Of a stretch of DNA of 64,000 nucleotides, positions 18,313-27,649 are shown one piece after another. Source of the stretch: JAYVJH01 sp043777595. GTDB lineage: Bacteria > Bacteroidota > Bacteroidia > Cytophagales > Spirosomataceae. The stretch's first letter is position 1. Each line of letters begins with the position of its first letter. The notes beneath the pieces were generated by a model, which saw only the letters and a list, made by a program, of their open reading frames with translations, was not told the origin of the DNA and did no database searches. Made by a program: the position numbers and the translations under genes. The stretch spans positions 21,973 through 85,972 of the forward strand of contig JAYWHT010000114.1 of the NCBI GenBank assembly GCA_043777595.1, given 5' to 3'.

Positions 18313-18930
18313 ATGGACAACTTCAAACTCTCTCGCTATTGGTTTGCTTTGGGCGCAGCCTTGATTGCAGCAGCTTGTCATCGAGATATTATCGAAGACC
18401 CTGAACCAGTTAGTAGAAACACCGCTTCTATTACTGTAAACGGTAAGCCTTGGATTGGGGAGTTAAGTAATGGCAATAAACTATTAGGAAACTATTATGC
18501 CCATGACGAGCATGGTTATGCAAATGCAGTTCCCGGCTATAAAGACTCGCAAACGTATTTGTCATTGAGTTTCTACCGTGTTTTACAAACAAAGGAAGGA
18601 AAAATGCCCATAGAATCTTTGATTCTTCAACTCATTCCGTATAAAATTGGCACATATCCTTTGGTTGGCAATCATATAAAGGTGTATCAAAACGACACCA
18701 TACCAGCCATATCATATAGTACTATGGTTTTTGATGATACAAGAGACGAATATATAGCTGATTTAAAGTCTAATAATTATGTGAGAATCACCAATGCGGA
18801 TACGCTGAGTGGTTTGGTTGAGGGCGAAATCGTGGCAACGTTATACAGAATAAGAGACTCTAAAGATGGCATATACCCAGACACGCTACGTATCAAAAAT
18901 AGTACTTTTAAACTCTATATCGAAAAATAG
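18313..18930 (+). CDS. Hypothetical lipoprotein (DUF6252-like)
   Basis: A 205-residue lipoprotein: hydrophobic YWFALGAALIAAAC with lipobox Cys22, then a beta-rich domain starting ASITVNGKPWIGE. The VNGKxW opening and the C-terminal half resemble the DUF6252 type of Bacteroidota surface lipoproteins, but I am not certain of the family. It follows the protease pseudogene by 4 bases and is probably co-transcribed; it may have served the protease. Ends just before a strong bidirectional terminator. Confidence 0.65.
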   Translation: MDNFKLSRYWFALGAALIAAACHRDIIEDPEPVSRNTASITVNGKPWIGELSNGNKLLGNYYAHDEHGYANAVPGYKDSQTYLSLSFYRVLQTKEGKMPIESLILQLIPYKIGTYPLVGNHIKVYQNDTIPAISYSTMVFDDTRDEYIADLKSNNYVRITNADTLSGLVEGEIVATLYRIRDSKDGIYPDTLRIKNSTFKLYIEK

Positions 18931-18949
18931 GCTGTTCAGATACAATGTT

Positions 18950-19007
18950 TATAACAACAAGAAACCCCGTTACGCTTCAAAACGCAACGGGGTTTCTTGT
19001 TGTTATA
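18950..19007. terminator. Bidirectional terminator between convergent genes
   Basis: A very long stem: tataacaacaagaaacccc at 18950-18968 pairs with its complement ending at 19007, continuing through cgtt/aacg to a short loop. It serves both the lipoprotein gene and secDF. Confidence 0.85.
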
Positions 19008-19017
19008 ATTCTAAACT

Positions 19018-22000
19018 TTACTTTTTGAGCGAAGCCTTAACGAGCGGGGCTTTTTTCTCTTTCTTTGGTTTTTCTTCTTCGGCCTCGGCAGGTACTACCA
19101 TTTGTCCGTCGGCGCCCATTTTGGCATCTGGAAACTCAGAAATAAGGCGAGCCGTAGCTTCTGATGGTTTTGACGATGAGCCAGCGGCAGCGGCGGCAGT
19201 AGCCTTTTCGTTGGCTTCTTCACGGGTTAATGAATCTACTACGATGGGCGTGGCGACAAACAACGATGAGTAAGTACCTACAATTACGCCTATGAGCATC
19301 GCAAACGAGAACCCACGAATCACCTCACCACCAAAGATAAACAACACTATTAGCACAAACATTGTTGAAAGTCCTGTTACGGCTGTACGGCTTAGGGTGG
19401 CGTTGAGGGCATTGTTGATGATGCTCGCTATACTTTCTTTGCGGCCTTTACTGTCTCTCAAATATTCACGAACACGGTCAAATACTACCACGGTGTCGTT
19501 CATTGAGTAACCCATGATGGTCAGAACGGCTCCAATAAAGGCTTGATCTACATCAAGTGAGAATGGCAACAGACCATTGAAGATTGAGAATATTGCCAAG
19601 ATAATAAGTACATCGTGAAACAAAGCCACAACCGCACCCCACACAAAGGCCACCTTACGGAAACGAATATAGATATAGACCGACACCACCAAAACGGCAA
19701 GTAAAATAGCCCAAATCGAAGATATAATCATGTCGTAAGCAATCGTTGGCCCTACCTTGCGTGAACTCTGAATGGTGGCTTTGCCAAACGAACTTAGGCC
19801 AGTAAGCAATGTAGTTTCTGCTTTTTGGTCGGCAGTGGGGGCGGTAACGTCGGCCATAAACGACGTTGTGATGTTTACTTGGTTGTTTGACACCAAGCCC
19901 GTGCCACCATACGTTTTTACTTCGGGTGCTGCACCAAATGGCTTAGTGAGTGCGCTGCGAACTTCGTCGGTTGTTACCGATTTTTCAAAACTTACTACAT
20001 AACTACGGCCTCCCTTGAAGTCCACACCTAAGCCAAAACCTTTGAAAATAATAGATACGATACCCAAACCGATAATGGTCGAAGATATGATATAGTACAA
20101 GCGGCGGCGAGACACAAAGTCGAAGTTGGCATCGGTGAATAGGTTTTTAGACCAATTTGCAAAAAATTCAATATTATTGCCCTTGCCAACCCACCAGTCC
20201 AAAATCAGACGGGTAATGAAGATAGCTGCAAATAACGAAGTAAAGATACCAATTACGAGCGTTACGGCAAAGCCTTTTACAAGACCAGTTCCGAGCCAAA
20301 GTAAGATAAAACCAGTAAGTAAAGTTGTGATGTTTGAGTCCAAAATAGATGACAAAGCATTTTTGAAACCATCGCTGATGGCCTGTTTGAGACCTTTACC
20401 CAGACCTAACTCTTCTTTAATACGTTCATAAATCAACACGTTGGCATCGACCGACATACCGATTGTGAGAACGATACCCGCAATACCCGGCAACGTAAGT
20501 ACGGCATGCAATGAAGCCATTACGCCTGTCAAGAAAAACAAGTTGATAAACAGAGCGACGTCGGCAATCAGACCCGCTCTGTTGTAATATAATGCCATAA
20601 ATACCAGTACAACCAACAAGCCTACCAGCGACGAAATAACCCCCGCATTGACCGACTTTGAGCCGAGCGTTGCGCCTACGATGGCTTCTTCTACTATTTG
20701 GGTTGGTGCTGGTAGCTTTCCTGCTTTGAGGATATTGGCCATGTCTTTGGTTTCGTCTGTTGTAAAGCTACCCGTAATGCTTGAGTTACCGTTTGGTATT
20801 TCGTTTTGTACGTTTGGGGCTGTATAAACCAAGTTGTCGAGAATAATCGCTACTGGGCGGCCAATGTTGGCTGCTGTCAGGTTTTTCCATTTGCGTGCGC
20901 CTTCGGCGTTCATCTGCATCGTTACTTCGGGCTTGCCACGGTCGTCGTAGTCATTGCCGGCGTTCACAATCACATCGCCCTCCATTGGTGCTTGGCCGTT
21001 TACTTTTTTGATAAAATAAATTTCATAAATCTCATTTTTGTTGTCAGCGGCAGGAATACTCTTGCGGTCCCACATAAAAGTCAAATCAGACGGAAACATA
21101 GCTTTTACTTCTGGGCGGGCCAAAATCTCGTTGGCACGGGCTGTATCTTTGCCATATACCCCAAACTGCACAATACCCGACTGGCGGTCTTGACGAATAG
21201 GCAACAATAAACTTGCTAATCCTGTCTGGTTTACGGTGCTGTCTTTTTTGGCTGTGTCGCCCTTGGCTGGTTTTGACAGCTGTTGGGCCAACGTACCTGT
21301 TTTTGCCTTTTTGGTAGTATCGGCTTTGATTGCGCCTTTGGTGGCTATTTTTTTTGCCAAATCTATTTCGGTCAAATACGCTCCCAATGCCTGCAAGCCT
21401 GTTGATACTTCGTTGCTATTGTACACCTCACAAAACTCTAATTTGGCTGCGCCTGTCAAGAGTTTGCGTACACGGTCAGGGTTGTTTACGCCTGGTAGCT
21501 CTACTAATATGCGGCTTGTGTTTGGCAATAATTGAATGGTTGGGTTGCTCAAACCAAACTCATCGACACGAGCCTGAATGATTTTAAAAGCACGGTCGAT
21601 AGAACCTTTTACTTCTTCTTTCAAAAACGACACTACTTCACCATTTGATGAGTTTGAGTTGATTTGTGAACGGTTGGCACTGTTTGAAAACAGTTGCGAT
21701 AGCTGTGTTTGGGGTGCAATTTTGGTAAACTGACTTACAAACAAATCTACAAAGTTTGACTGACTTGATTTTTGTGCTTCTACGGCTTTGCTGAGTGCAT
21801 CGTTAAACTGCGAGCTGCGGGCGTTGCCACCAGCCAAGCCACGCAAAATATCGACAGGCGACACTTCGAGTACTACGTGCATGCCGCCTTGCAAATCGAG
21901 GCCCAAGCCCAACTCACTTTGTGTTACTTCTTGATAAGTGCTACCCAAATAAACAGGTTCACGCCATAGTGAGTCTAAGTTGCGTTGCTTTTTGGTAGCA

Positions 22001-22140
22001 TCTATTTTGCCATCGGCGGTTGTTGCCTGTGTTTCGGCGTTGTTACGAATTTTGTTGGCCACAAATGTAAACGACAGATAGTAAATGCTCAATATGGCAA
22101 GTACAACTGTCAAAATCCAGATACCTATTTTGTTTTGCAT
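19018..22140 (-). CDS. secDF: SecDF fusion, protein translocase accessory subunit
   Basis: Proton-driven membrane component that helps the Sec translocon pull proteins across the inner membrane. At 1040 residues it is the fused SecD-SecF form usual in Bacteroidota. SecD part: N-terminal membrane helix, LGLDLQGGMHVVLEV motif, the periplasmic P1 domain with low-complexity Lys/Thr inserts, GxxLVYTAPNVQNEI and a six-helix block with IGMSVDANVLIYERIKEE. SecF part: LGVDFKGGRSYVV and MGYSMNDTVVVFDRVRE. The C-terminal tail is Lys-rich (KPKKEKKAPLVKASLKK). Single gene, no secA or yajC nearby. Confidence 0.97.
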   Translation of the reverse strand: MQNKIGIWILTVVLAILSIYYLSFTFVANKIRNNAETQATTADGKIDATKKQRNLDSLWREPVYLGSTYQEVTQSELGLGLDLQGGMHVVLEVSPVDILRGLAGGNARSSQFNDALSKAVEAQKSSQSNFVDLFVSQFTKIAPQTQLSQLFSNSANRSQINSNSSNGEVVSFLKEEVKGSIDRAFKIIQARVDEFGLSNPTIQLLPNTSRILVELPGVNNPDRVRKLLTGAAKLEFCEVYNSNEVSTGLQALGAYLTEIDLAKKIATKGAIKADTTKKAKTGTLAQQLSKPAKGDTAKKDSTVNQTGLASLLLPIRQDRQSGIVQFGVYGKDTARANEILARPEVKAMFPSDLTFMWDRKSIPAADNKNEIYEIYFIKKVNGQAPMEGDVIVNAGNDYDDRGKPEVTMQMNAEGARKWKNLTAANIGRPVAIILDNLVYTAPNVQNEIPNGNSSITGSFTTDETKDMANILKAGKLPAPTQIVEEAIVGATLGSKSVNAGVISSLVGLLVVLVFMALYYNRAGLIADVALFINLFFLTGVMASLHAVLTLPGIAGIVLTIGMSVDANVLIYERIKEELGLGKGLKQAISDGFKNALSSILDSNITTLLTGFILLWLGTGLVKGFAVTLVIGIFTSLFAAIFITRLILDWWVGKGNNIEFFANWSKNLFTDANFDFVSRRRLYYIISSTIIGLGIVSIIFKGFGLGVDFKGGRSYVVSFEKSVTTDEVRSALTKPFGAAPEVKTYGGTGLVSNNQVNITTSFMADVTAPTADQKAETTLLTGLSSFGKATIQSSRKVGPTIAYDMIISSIWAILLAVLVVSVYIYIRFRKVAFVWGAVVALFHDVLIILAIFSIFNGLLPFSLDVDQAFIGAVLTIMGYSMNDTVVVFDRVREYLRDSKGRKESIASIINNALNATLSRTAVTGLSTMFVLIVLFIFGGEVIRGFSFAMLIGVIVGTYSSLFVATPIVVDSLTREEANEKATAAAAAGSSSKPSEATARLISEFPDAKMGADGQMVVPAEAEEEKPKKEKKAPLVKASLKK

Positions 22141-22259
22141 TGGTATAAATAATTATGAATGATTGATTGAAAGAGTGATTTCATGGATACTGCGAAAACG
22201 CAGACCACGAATCGGGTAATTATGAATGATTGAATAAAAGAATGATTCATTAAGTTCTT

Positions 22260-22410
22260 TTGCAGTCGCTTGGTCGCAGCGGCGCACTGTTCTACCGAGT
22301 GACGATTATTGGTAGCCCTCTGGGCGATGTTATCAGTTTAAATCGCCCAGAGGGCTACCGTTAGTGGTTACTCGACAGAACGGCGCACCGCTGCGACCGA
22401 GTAACTGCAA
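22260..22410. repeat. Long imperfect palindrome (element A), 151 bp
   Basis: The element begins ttgcagtcgcttggtcgcag and ends with its near complement ctgcgaccgagtaactgcaa. The inner arms ggtagccctctgggcgat (22311-22328) and atcgcccagagggctacc (22342-22359) match perfectly. Its outer part shares cgcttgg and ctaccgagt with the element at 49376-49552. No protein is encoded, so it is likely a non-autonomous (MITE- or REP-like) element upstream of secDF. The rest of 22141-22259 shows short repeats of the word aatgattga and nothing else clear. Confidence 0.8.
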
Positions 22411-22435
22411 CAAACTATTGACCAAAAGCTAACAA

Positions 22436-22795
22436 CTAAGGAGCATTGATGGCGATATGGTGGCCAAAGACATTTCTAAAAAACGAGAAGAAATAATAAA
22501 ATATGTCGAATTGCTTGATTAGCGTTGCGCCCAAATATTCGACAATGAAAATGTGAGGTAACAGATAAAAACTTTGAACAAAGTCGAACGAAAGAGCAGG
22601 CGTTACGACAACATCGGCCGATAATTCTTGCACCGTTGGGCGTTCGTCGCTGGTAGTTTTGTCTTTTGTTTGCTCTTTTTGGGTTTTCTTTAATTCTTTT
22701 TTATGAGAAAACGACCGCCCTGCTGTTGCTAAGAACAACAACAAAAACGCTAAAAACGCTGAAGTAAACTGTATAATAGGTCGCGATTTCTTCAC
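22436..22795 (-). CDS. Hypothetical secreted or membrane protein
   Basis: A 119-residue protein with a signal peptide or membrane anchor (FTSAFLAFLLLFLATAG), a Lys/Glu/Thr-rich middle (KKELKKTQKEQTKDKTT) and a hydrophobic, aromatic C-terminal half (FDIFYYFFSFFRNVFGHHIAINAP). It begins with GTG and lies 49 bases downstream of the patatin gene on the same strand, so it may share its transcript. I recognise no family. The ending in NAP recalls short Bacteroidota proteins of unknown function (memory only). Confidence 0.5.
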   Translation of the reverse strand: MKKSRPIIQFTSAFLAFLLLFLATAGRSFSHKKELKKTQKEQTKDKTTSDERPTVQELSADVVVTPALSFDFVQSFYLLPHIFIVEYLGATLIKQFDIFYYFFSFFRNVFGHHIAINAP

Positions 22796-22844
22796 AATAC
22801 TTTGGTTAGTTATCTAAGCGGGGTCAAATATCGTACCAAAAATC

Positions 22845-23891
22845 TTAATTTACAAACTTGAACGCTTTGACAGCTTCTCGGCCACTGTCTATCATCGTCA
22901 TTTTTTCTGTTGGCGATAGCTTTCTTACACGCTGGCTAATATTTTTGTAGTCGATTGATATAGTGCGTTTTAGGTTTTCGGGGCTAAAATTTTGGTAATT
23001 GACTTTTTCCATTATCAGATTATAAAAAGCCGACACATAGTCTGTAAAACCATTGATTGGATAAGGCGCAACACCTTGACCATTGACATTGACAATACTG
23101 TTGAGTTGGATTTGCTCACTTCGGTCGAGGCTAAGGCCGAGTGTTTGACTGTTGAGAACGGCGACATCAGGGCGTTGGGTTGTATCTGGGGTTGTTAAAA
23201 ATTGGTTCTGGTCAAAAATCGTAATTGGATAATTGACCGTTACACCACTGTCCACCAATACATCGGTTTTTATGTCTATTTGAGGTCGGTCATACACCCG
23301 CCCGAGGCTATCTACAAAAACGGCATTGTAATAAAGCGGAATCGACATCGAAGCCCTGACGGCATCGGCCACTCGCATATTGGGATAAGTCTGGTACGAC
23401 AGCACCACCGCTCGCTGCTGCGACAAGTTGGTAGCCATCACAAACAAATCTCTGCCTTGACCGCCCAAAACCAAATCGTGAAGCTGGCCGAGAGTCAGGT
23501 CTTTGTTGCCTGTTTTGGTTTCTACTCGTTTTTCTATCCAGCGTGTAAACCGCTTGCCTTGGTACCAACCATAGCGTTTGATGGTTCGAGTAACGCCTCC
23601 AATAAAAATATACTGACCGTCATTAAACGATTCAAATTTGACATTATTGACCAATTCGGTAATTTCTACCCCCGAAAACCCCAACGCCAGCATCGAAGCC
23701 TGAATCGCTCCAGCCGATGTGCCGCCCACTCGTGTAATGTGCTGTAAAACTCCCTGCCGTTCCAGTTCTTCGATAGCCCCGCAGTAAGCTACGCCTCTGA
23801 TGCCTCCGCCTTCGAGTACTAAGTTTTGGTAGTTTTGTGCTTGTAAGTTATTGGTTATTAAATATATAAATAAAATTAGTGCTTGTTTCAT
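22845..23891 (-). CDS. Patatin-like phospholipase, secreted
   Basis: A 348-residue lipid acyl hydrolase. After a signal peptide (ALILFIYLITNNLQA-Q) come the oxyanion motif LVLEGGGIRGVAY, the nucleophile elbow VGGTSAGA (Ser of GxSxG) and the catalytic Asp in VDSGVTVNYP, giving the Ser-Asp dyad of patatins. The ATG at 23891 is chosen over a TTG at 23900. Secretion suggests action on periplasmic or external lipids. No partner gene is evident beyond the small hypothetical downstream. Confidence 0.9.
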   Translation of the reverse strand: MKQALILFIYLITNNLQAQNYQNLVLEGGGIRGVAYCGAIEELERQGVLQHITRVGGTSAGAIQASMLALGFSGVEITELVNNVKFESFNDGQYIFIGGVTRTIKRYGWYQGKRFTRWIEKRVETKTGNKDLTLGQLHDLVLGGQGRDLFVMATNLSQQRAVVLSYQTYPNMRVADAVRASMSIPLYYNAVFVDSLGRVYDRPQIDIKTDVLVDSGVTVNYPITIFDQNQFLTTPDTTQRPDVAVLNSQTLGLSLDRSEQIQLNSIVNVNGQGVAPYPINGFTDYVSAFYNLIMEKVNYQNFSPENLKRTISIDYKNISQRVRKLSPTEKMTMIDSGREAVKAFKFVN

Positions 23892-24048
23892 TGGTTTCAA
23901 TGGCTTGTTTTGTAGTCAATACTGCCAACGTATTTATTTAGGTTTTATTTTAGTACGGTTTTTTTGCTATCAGTATTAAAGTCTGCTTTATTACCATTTT
24001 TGAAACTTTCATAACCGTTTGGTTGTCTTCTAAGCAACTAATGACATT

Positions 24049-25266
24049 ATGACCAAAAAAGAAAAACTACTACTGTTTGTACTGGCTTGCTTGAATTTTA
24101 CGCACATCATGGACTTTATGATTATGATGCCCATGAGCGAGCAACTTATCCGTTACTTCGACATTTCGCCACGGCAGTTTAGTTTGTTGGTAGCCGCTTA
24201 TAGTTTTAGTGCAGGGGTTTCGGGTTTTTTGGTGGCTTTTGTTGCCGACCGCTTTCCTCGCAAACATATCATTATGGTTGCATACATTGGTTTTGTTGTC
24301 GGTACGCTGGCTTGCGCCCTTGCGCCTACTTACGAGCTATTGGCGGCGGCACGTATATTGGCAGGCTCGTTTGGTGGGGTATTGGGCGCACAGGTAATGA
24401 CGACCGTAAGCGACACTTTTGCCTATGAGCGTCGTGGGCAAGCGATGGGGGTCGTTATGGCAGCTTTTTCGATTGCCTCCGTGATTGGTATTCCAGTAGG
24501 TATTCAGCTCACTAATTGGTTCGACTGGCACGCACCTTTTTGGGCTATTGGTGGTTTGGGAGTCATAGTTATTGGCTTAATATGGCTTTTTGTACCACGC
24601 TTAGACGGCCATCTAAAAGACCCAGTTACAGTACAACGCTCACGTTTTGAGGTCATTACAACTATTGCCAAAACACCAAATCAGCTACGTGCGCTTTTGC
24701 TTACGGTAACAATTATGCTTGGTCATTTTAGTATTATACCTTTTATTACACCCTATCTTACGTCCAACTTAGGCTTTACTCGCAACGACATTGTACTTAT
24801 TTATTTCGTTGGCGGGCTACTCACTACTTTTACATCGCCTTTGGTTGGCAAAATCACCGACAAACAAGGCAAATACCCTGTTTTTGTGGTTTTTGCCGTG
24901 CTGTCGCTCATTCCTATTTTCATGATTACCAATATGCAAACCCAGTCGCTGGCTTTTATGCTTACGGTGGCGGGGTTGTTTTTTATATTTTCAAACGGGC
25001 GGCTCATTCCTACACAGGCTATGTCGTCGTCGGTTGTGTTGCCGCAGCAGCGAGGAGGCTTTATGTCTATCAATTCGTCACTCCAGCTCTTATCGCAGTC
25101 AATAGCTGTTTATTTGGCAGGGCTAATTATCGAAAAGCAACCCAATGGCCACCTACTGCACTATAACTGGGTGGGCTATGCGGCTATGTTTTTTATTTTT
25201 TGTAGTATATTTATTGCCCGAACCATCAAACCAATCGAAGAAAATAGCGGTCAGGCCGTTGCTTAA
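24049..25266 (+). CDS. MFS transporter, drug/sugar efflux type
   Basis: A 12-helix major facilitator of 405 residues. The loop 2-3 motif appears as VADRFPRKHIIM, with repeated membrane helices such as FSLLVAAYSFSAGVSGFLVAF. The 14-residue N-terminal region and overall look match the DHA1 group of proton antiporters (AraJ/NepI-like), but substrate is not predictable. Its 3' end overlaps the convergent Lrp-type regulator gene by 4 bases; regulation by that neighbour is possible but not shown. Confidence 0.88.
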   Translation: MTKKEKLLLFVLACLNFTHIMDFMIMMPMSEQLIRYFDISPRQFSLLVAAYSFSAGVSGFLVAFVADRFPRKHIIMVAYIGFVVGTLACALAPTYELLAAARILAGSFGGVLGAQVMTTVSDTFAYERRGQAMGVVMAAFSIASVIGIPVGIQLTNWFDWHAPFWAIGGLGVIVIGLIWLFVPRLDGHLKDPVTVQRSRFEVITTIAKTPNQLRALLLTVTIMLGHFSIIPFITPYLTSNLGFTRNDIVLIYFVGGLLTTFTSPLVGKITDKQGKYPVFVVFAVLSLIPIFMITNMQTQSLAFMLTVAGLFFIFSNGRLIPTQAMSSSVVLPQQRGGFMSINSSLQLLSQSIAVYLAGLIIEKQPNGHLLHYNWVGYAAMFFIFCSIFIARTIKPIEENSGQAVA

Positions 25267-25739
25267 TATGGAATCGGCATTATCTTGCTTTCTTTGAAAG
25301 TAGATAAAATAACCATGGTCTGAGTGCTTGCTACTTCTTCTATTTCATTGATGGTTTCGAGGAGAAGTTTTTGATAAGATGCAATGTCTTTTGAGATTAC
25401 TTTCAATAAAAAATCGCCAGAACCAGTAATGTGGTGGCACTCAATGATTTCGGCAACACCGTTGATTTTCGTTACAAAAATATCGGTTACTTCTTTTCGG
25501 TGGCCAGTCAGCGTAACCTGAATAAACGTCGTAACACCCAAGCCTACACGCTCTCTGTCTAAGTGGGCATGATAGCTTCTGATGATGCCGCTTTGCTCCA
25601 ATTTTTTGACTCGTTCCAGAGTTGGTGCTGGCGAAAGGCCAATGTCTTTTGAAAGTTGGGCGTTAGTGATTTTGGCATCGGCTTGTAAAATATCAAGTAT
25701 TTTTCTATCTATGGGGTCAAGTTTAGAATGTGCAGACAT
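25263..25739 (-). CDS. Lrp/AsnC-family transcriptional regulator
   Basis: A 158-residue regulator with an N-terminal helix-turn-helix (LDPIDRKILDILQADAKITN, LSKDIGLSPAPTLERVKKLE) and a C-terminal RAM ligand domain (FIQVTLTGHRKEVTDIF, HHITGSGDFLLKVISKD). These proteins respond to amino acids and often control transport or metabolism of them. The ATG at 25739 gives the usual length; the frame extends to 25781 without support. Faces the heptose phosphatase gene across a 231-base AT-rich region. Confidence 0.93.
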   Translation of the reverse strand: MSAHSKLDPIDRKILDILQADAKITNAQLSKDIGLSPAPTLERVKKLEQSGIIRSYHAHLDRERVGLGVTTFIQVTLTGHRKEVTDIFVTKINGVAEIIECHHITGSGDFLLKVISKDIASYQKLLLETINEIEEVASTQTMVILSTFKESKIMPIPY

Positions 25740-25910
25740 AATAATATCAGTAGGGGGAATTAAACAAATTTTGTGCGGCAAAAGTACTAAAACTATTTTA
25801 GTATGCTATATAAAATACTGAATTTCTTTTTTTATGCCAAATAAAAACTAAGTATTAGTACGTTGTAGTGAATTTTTATTGTTTAAGTAATTTTAAATTT
25901 ATTTCTTTAT

Positions 25911-25945
25911 TTTGTTTAATAAAAACACAAAATAGTTTAATTTTG
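25911..25945 (+). promoter_or_regulatory. Possible promoter of the heptose phosphatase gene
   Basis: TTTG at 25911-25914 and taattttg at 25938-25945 (TAnnTTTG), with a 23-base spacer that is slightly long. The start codon is 26 bases further. Confidence 0.4.
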
Positions 25946-25970
25946 TCCAATACAATTACAAGACAGCACT

Positions 25971-26489
25971 ATGAGAGCAAAATGTGTTTTTTTAGATAGA
26001 GATGGCGTACTGAACGAAGAACCTGCCAGCTATTATTTATATCGTCCCGAAGACGTACAAGTACCAACAGGCGTGATAGAGGGCTTACGACGAATGAAAG
26101 AAGCCGACTATTTATTGATTGTTATAACCAATCAGGCGGGTGTAGCCAAAGGGCTTTATGGTCGTCAAGATGTGCTACGGGTACACGACCATTTTCAGAG
26201 TTTGTGTGGAGGCTTATTGGACGATATTTATTTTTGCCCACATCACCCCGACCATAGCACCAACTCACTACTTCGCAAGCCCGACTCGCTAATGATAGAA
26301 AAAGCAATGGCCAAATATAACATTGACCCAGCAACTTCGTGGATGATTGGCGACAGAGAACGAGACGTACAGGCTGGCCAAAAAGCAGGTCTTTGTACCA
26401 TTTATCTCGGTAACAACCCAAACGTTACCAGTAGCACACACCATGCTGCCGACTTTTTGGAGGCAACCGTTTTGGTTTTGAACTCATAA
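25971..26489 (+). CDS. gmhB: D-glycero-D-manno-heptose 1,7-bisphosphate 7-phosphatase (HAD family)
   Basis: A 172-residue HAD phosphatase of the histidinol-phosphatase/GmhB group, which removes the 7-phosphate of heptose bisphosphate during LPS core synthesis. Motif 1 FLDRDGVLNEEP has both catalytic Asp, motif 2 is VITNQAGVAKG, the zinc-binding loop reads CPHHPDHS (with an upstream or nearby Cys less clear than in E. coli), and motif 4 is MIGDRERDVQAG. The GT9 gene at 59052 could work in the same pathway but is far away. Confidence 0.85.
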   Translation: MRAKCVFLDRDGVLNEEPASYYLYRPEDVQVPTGVIEGLRRMKEADYLLIVITNQAGVAKGLYGRQDVLRVHDHFQSLCGGLLDDIYFCPHHPDHSTNSLLRKPDSLMIEKAMAKYNIDPATSWMIGDRERDVQAGQKAGLCTIYLGNNPNVTSSTHHAADFLEATVLVLNS

Positions 26490-26502
26490 TCTAAGAATAA
26501 CG

Positions 26503-26616
26503 CTACTTTTGAGCAGGTTTTACGGCACTATCGTAAGTTGGGCAGTGGCTTTTGCGGTTGCAACTCATAGTGGCCAACGAGCCAAATAAAACGAGAACGA
26601 TTAGTAACTTTTTCAT
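26503..26616 (-). CDS. 37-residue lipoprotein
   Basis: A tiny open frame: MKKLLIVLVLFGSLATMSC, then NRKSHCPTYDSAVKPAQK. It has a full lipoprotein signal with lipobox TMSC at residues 16-19 and a mature tail of 19 residues with a second Cys. Such micro-lipoproteins occur across Bacteroidota, but function is unknown. The remaining bases from 26617 to 26819 hold no convincing gene. Confidence 0.65.
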   Translation of the reverse strand: MKKLLIVLVLFGSLATMSCNRKSHCPTYDSAVKPAQK

Positions 26617-26819
26617 TTTTTGTGTGTTGTTCAATAAAAATTGAGATGAATATTAGTAGGTATCAACGAAAATCGTGCCGAATTTATTATAAATACCTTG
26701 TTGAAAATAGTTTATCTGATATTTCTCACCAGTTTTTTTGAGTAGCTTGGCCTCTTTAAATGATGCTTTTTAGCTAAAAATAAATACGTAAATGCCTGAC
26801 AATGCAAAGATATTGATTT

Positions 26820-27548
26820 TTATTGTTTTCTCTTAAATTCATTAAAAGCCTTTAAAGTTTCATAAGTAAGCTGATATTCAGACGAAGTAAGCAAAAAATC
26901 TTCTCTAAAATCGCAAAACGTCATAAATCGTTCGAGTTCGTCGCCGCTTAGGTTGGTGGCTCGGCCAGCTACTATGCTTTGGCGGTATTGGGCCAGTTTG
27001 CGGCGGCGGTCTTGTTGCATGAGTACCAACACTTTACGGTCGGACTTGGCTCTGCGGCTAAACGCTTCGTAAAGCAATGAAATCGGCGATTGTATCAGTT
27101 CCATGGCTCGCTCACCACTTAGCTGTACTGTGCGCTCGGGTTCGGCCAATATTTCACGTATTTCTTTTTCTAATTGCTGGTCTCGCTTGGTTTTTATTCT
27201 GACTTCGGGCAGCTCTATGGCCTTGATGAGTTTGCGAGAATAAATAACGGGTTCGTCCACGATACCGTCCCAACTGATGCCGTTGCGCCCATGTGTGAGG
27301 CTCGTTACGATGAGCGAGTCGCCCTCGCCTGCCAATATCGAAAATAAGCCGTTGGCATTGGTTTTTACTAAGTGCCTTGTAGCCATGTTCATCACCGAAG
27401 CCCTATCTACACCTTTTAAATTTTCAGGATCAACCACTCGCCCTACAATGTACTTGCGCTGTGTTTGGGCTGTTGTAGATTGTTGAATGAAAAGGCAAGC
27501 AACAAAAAATGGAATTAGAAAACTTATTTTTCGAGTACTGCTATTCAT
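26820..27548 (-). CDS. Secreted protein with carboxypeptidase-regulatory-like domain
   Basis: A 242-residue protein: signal peptide (ISFLIPFFVACLFIQQSTTA-Q), a beta-sandwich of the CarboxypepD_reg type (KYIVGRVVDPENLKGVDRAS ... TNANGLFSILAG), and an alpha-helical, charged C-terminal part (RAKSDRKVLVLMQQDRRRKL). This layout is common among Bacteroidota envelope proteins of unknown role. Monocistronic; the terminator at 27591-27630 lies upstream and belongs to sucC. Confidence 0.72.
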   Translation of the reverse strand: MNSSTRKISFLIPFFVACLFIQQSTTAQTQRKYIVGRVVDPENLKGVDRASVMNMATRHLVKTNANGLFSILAGEGDSLIVTSLTHGRNGISWDGIVDEPVIYSRKLIKAIELPEVRIKTKRDQQLEKEIREILAEPERTVQLSGERAMELIQSPISLLYEAFSRRAKSDRKVLVLMQQDRRRKLAQYRQSIVAGRATNLSGDELERFMTFCDFREDFLLTSSEYQLTYETLKAFNEFKRKQ

Positions 27549-27590
27549 AAAATAAGAAAATACGATCTAAGTAAATTACTATTCAAAACG

Positions 27591-27630
27591 ATAAAACCCC
27601 TACAAAAATACATTTGTGTAGGGGTTTTAT
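27591..27630 (-). terminator. Intrinsic terminator after sucC
   Basis: A 14-bp perfect stem ataaaacccctaca/tgtaggggttttat with a loop of 12 bases, followed on the minus strand by an AT-rich run. It lies 20 bases after the sucC stop. Confidence 0.8.
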
Positions 27631-27649
27631 CAAAAATAATATTGTCGTT

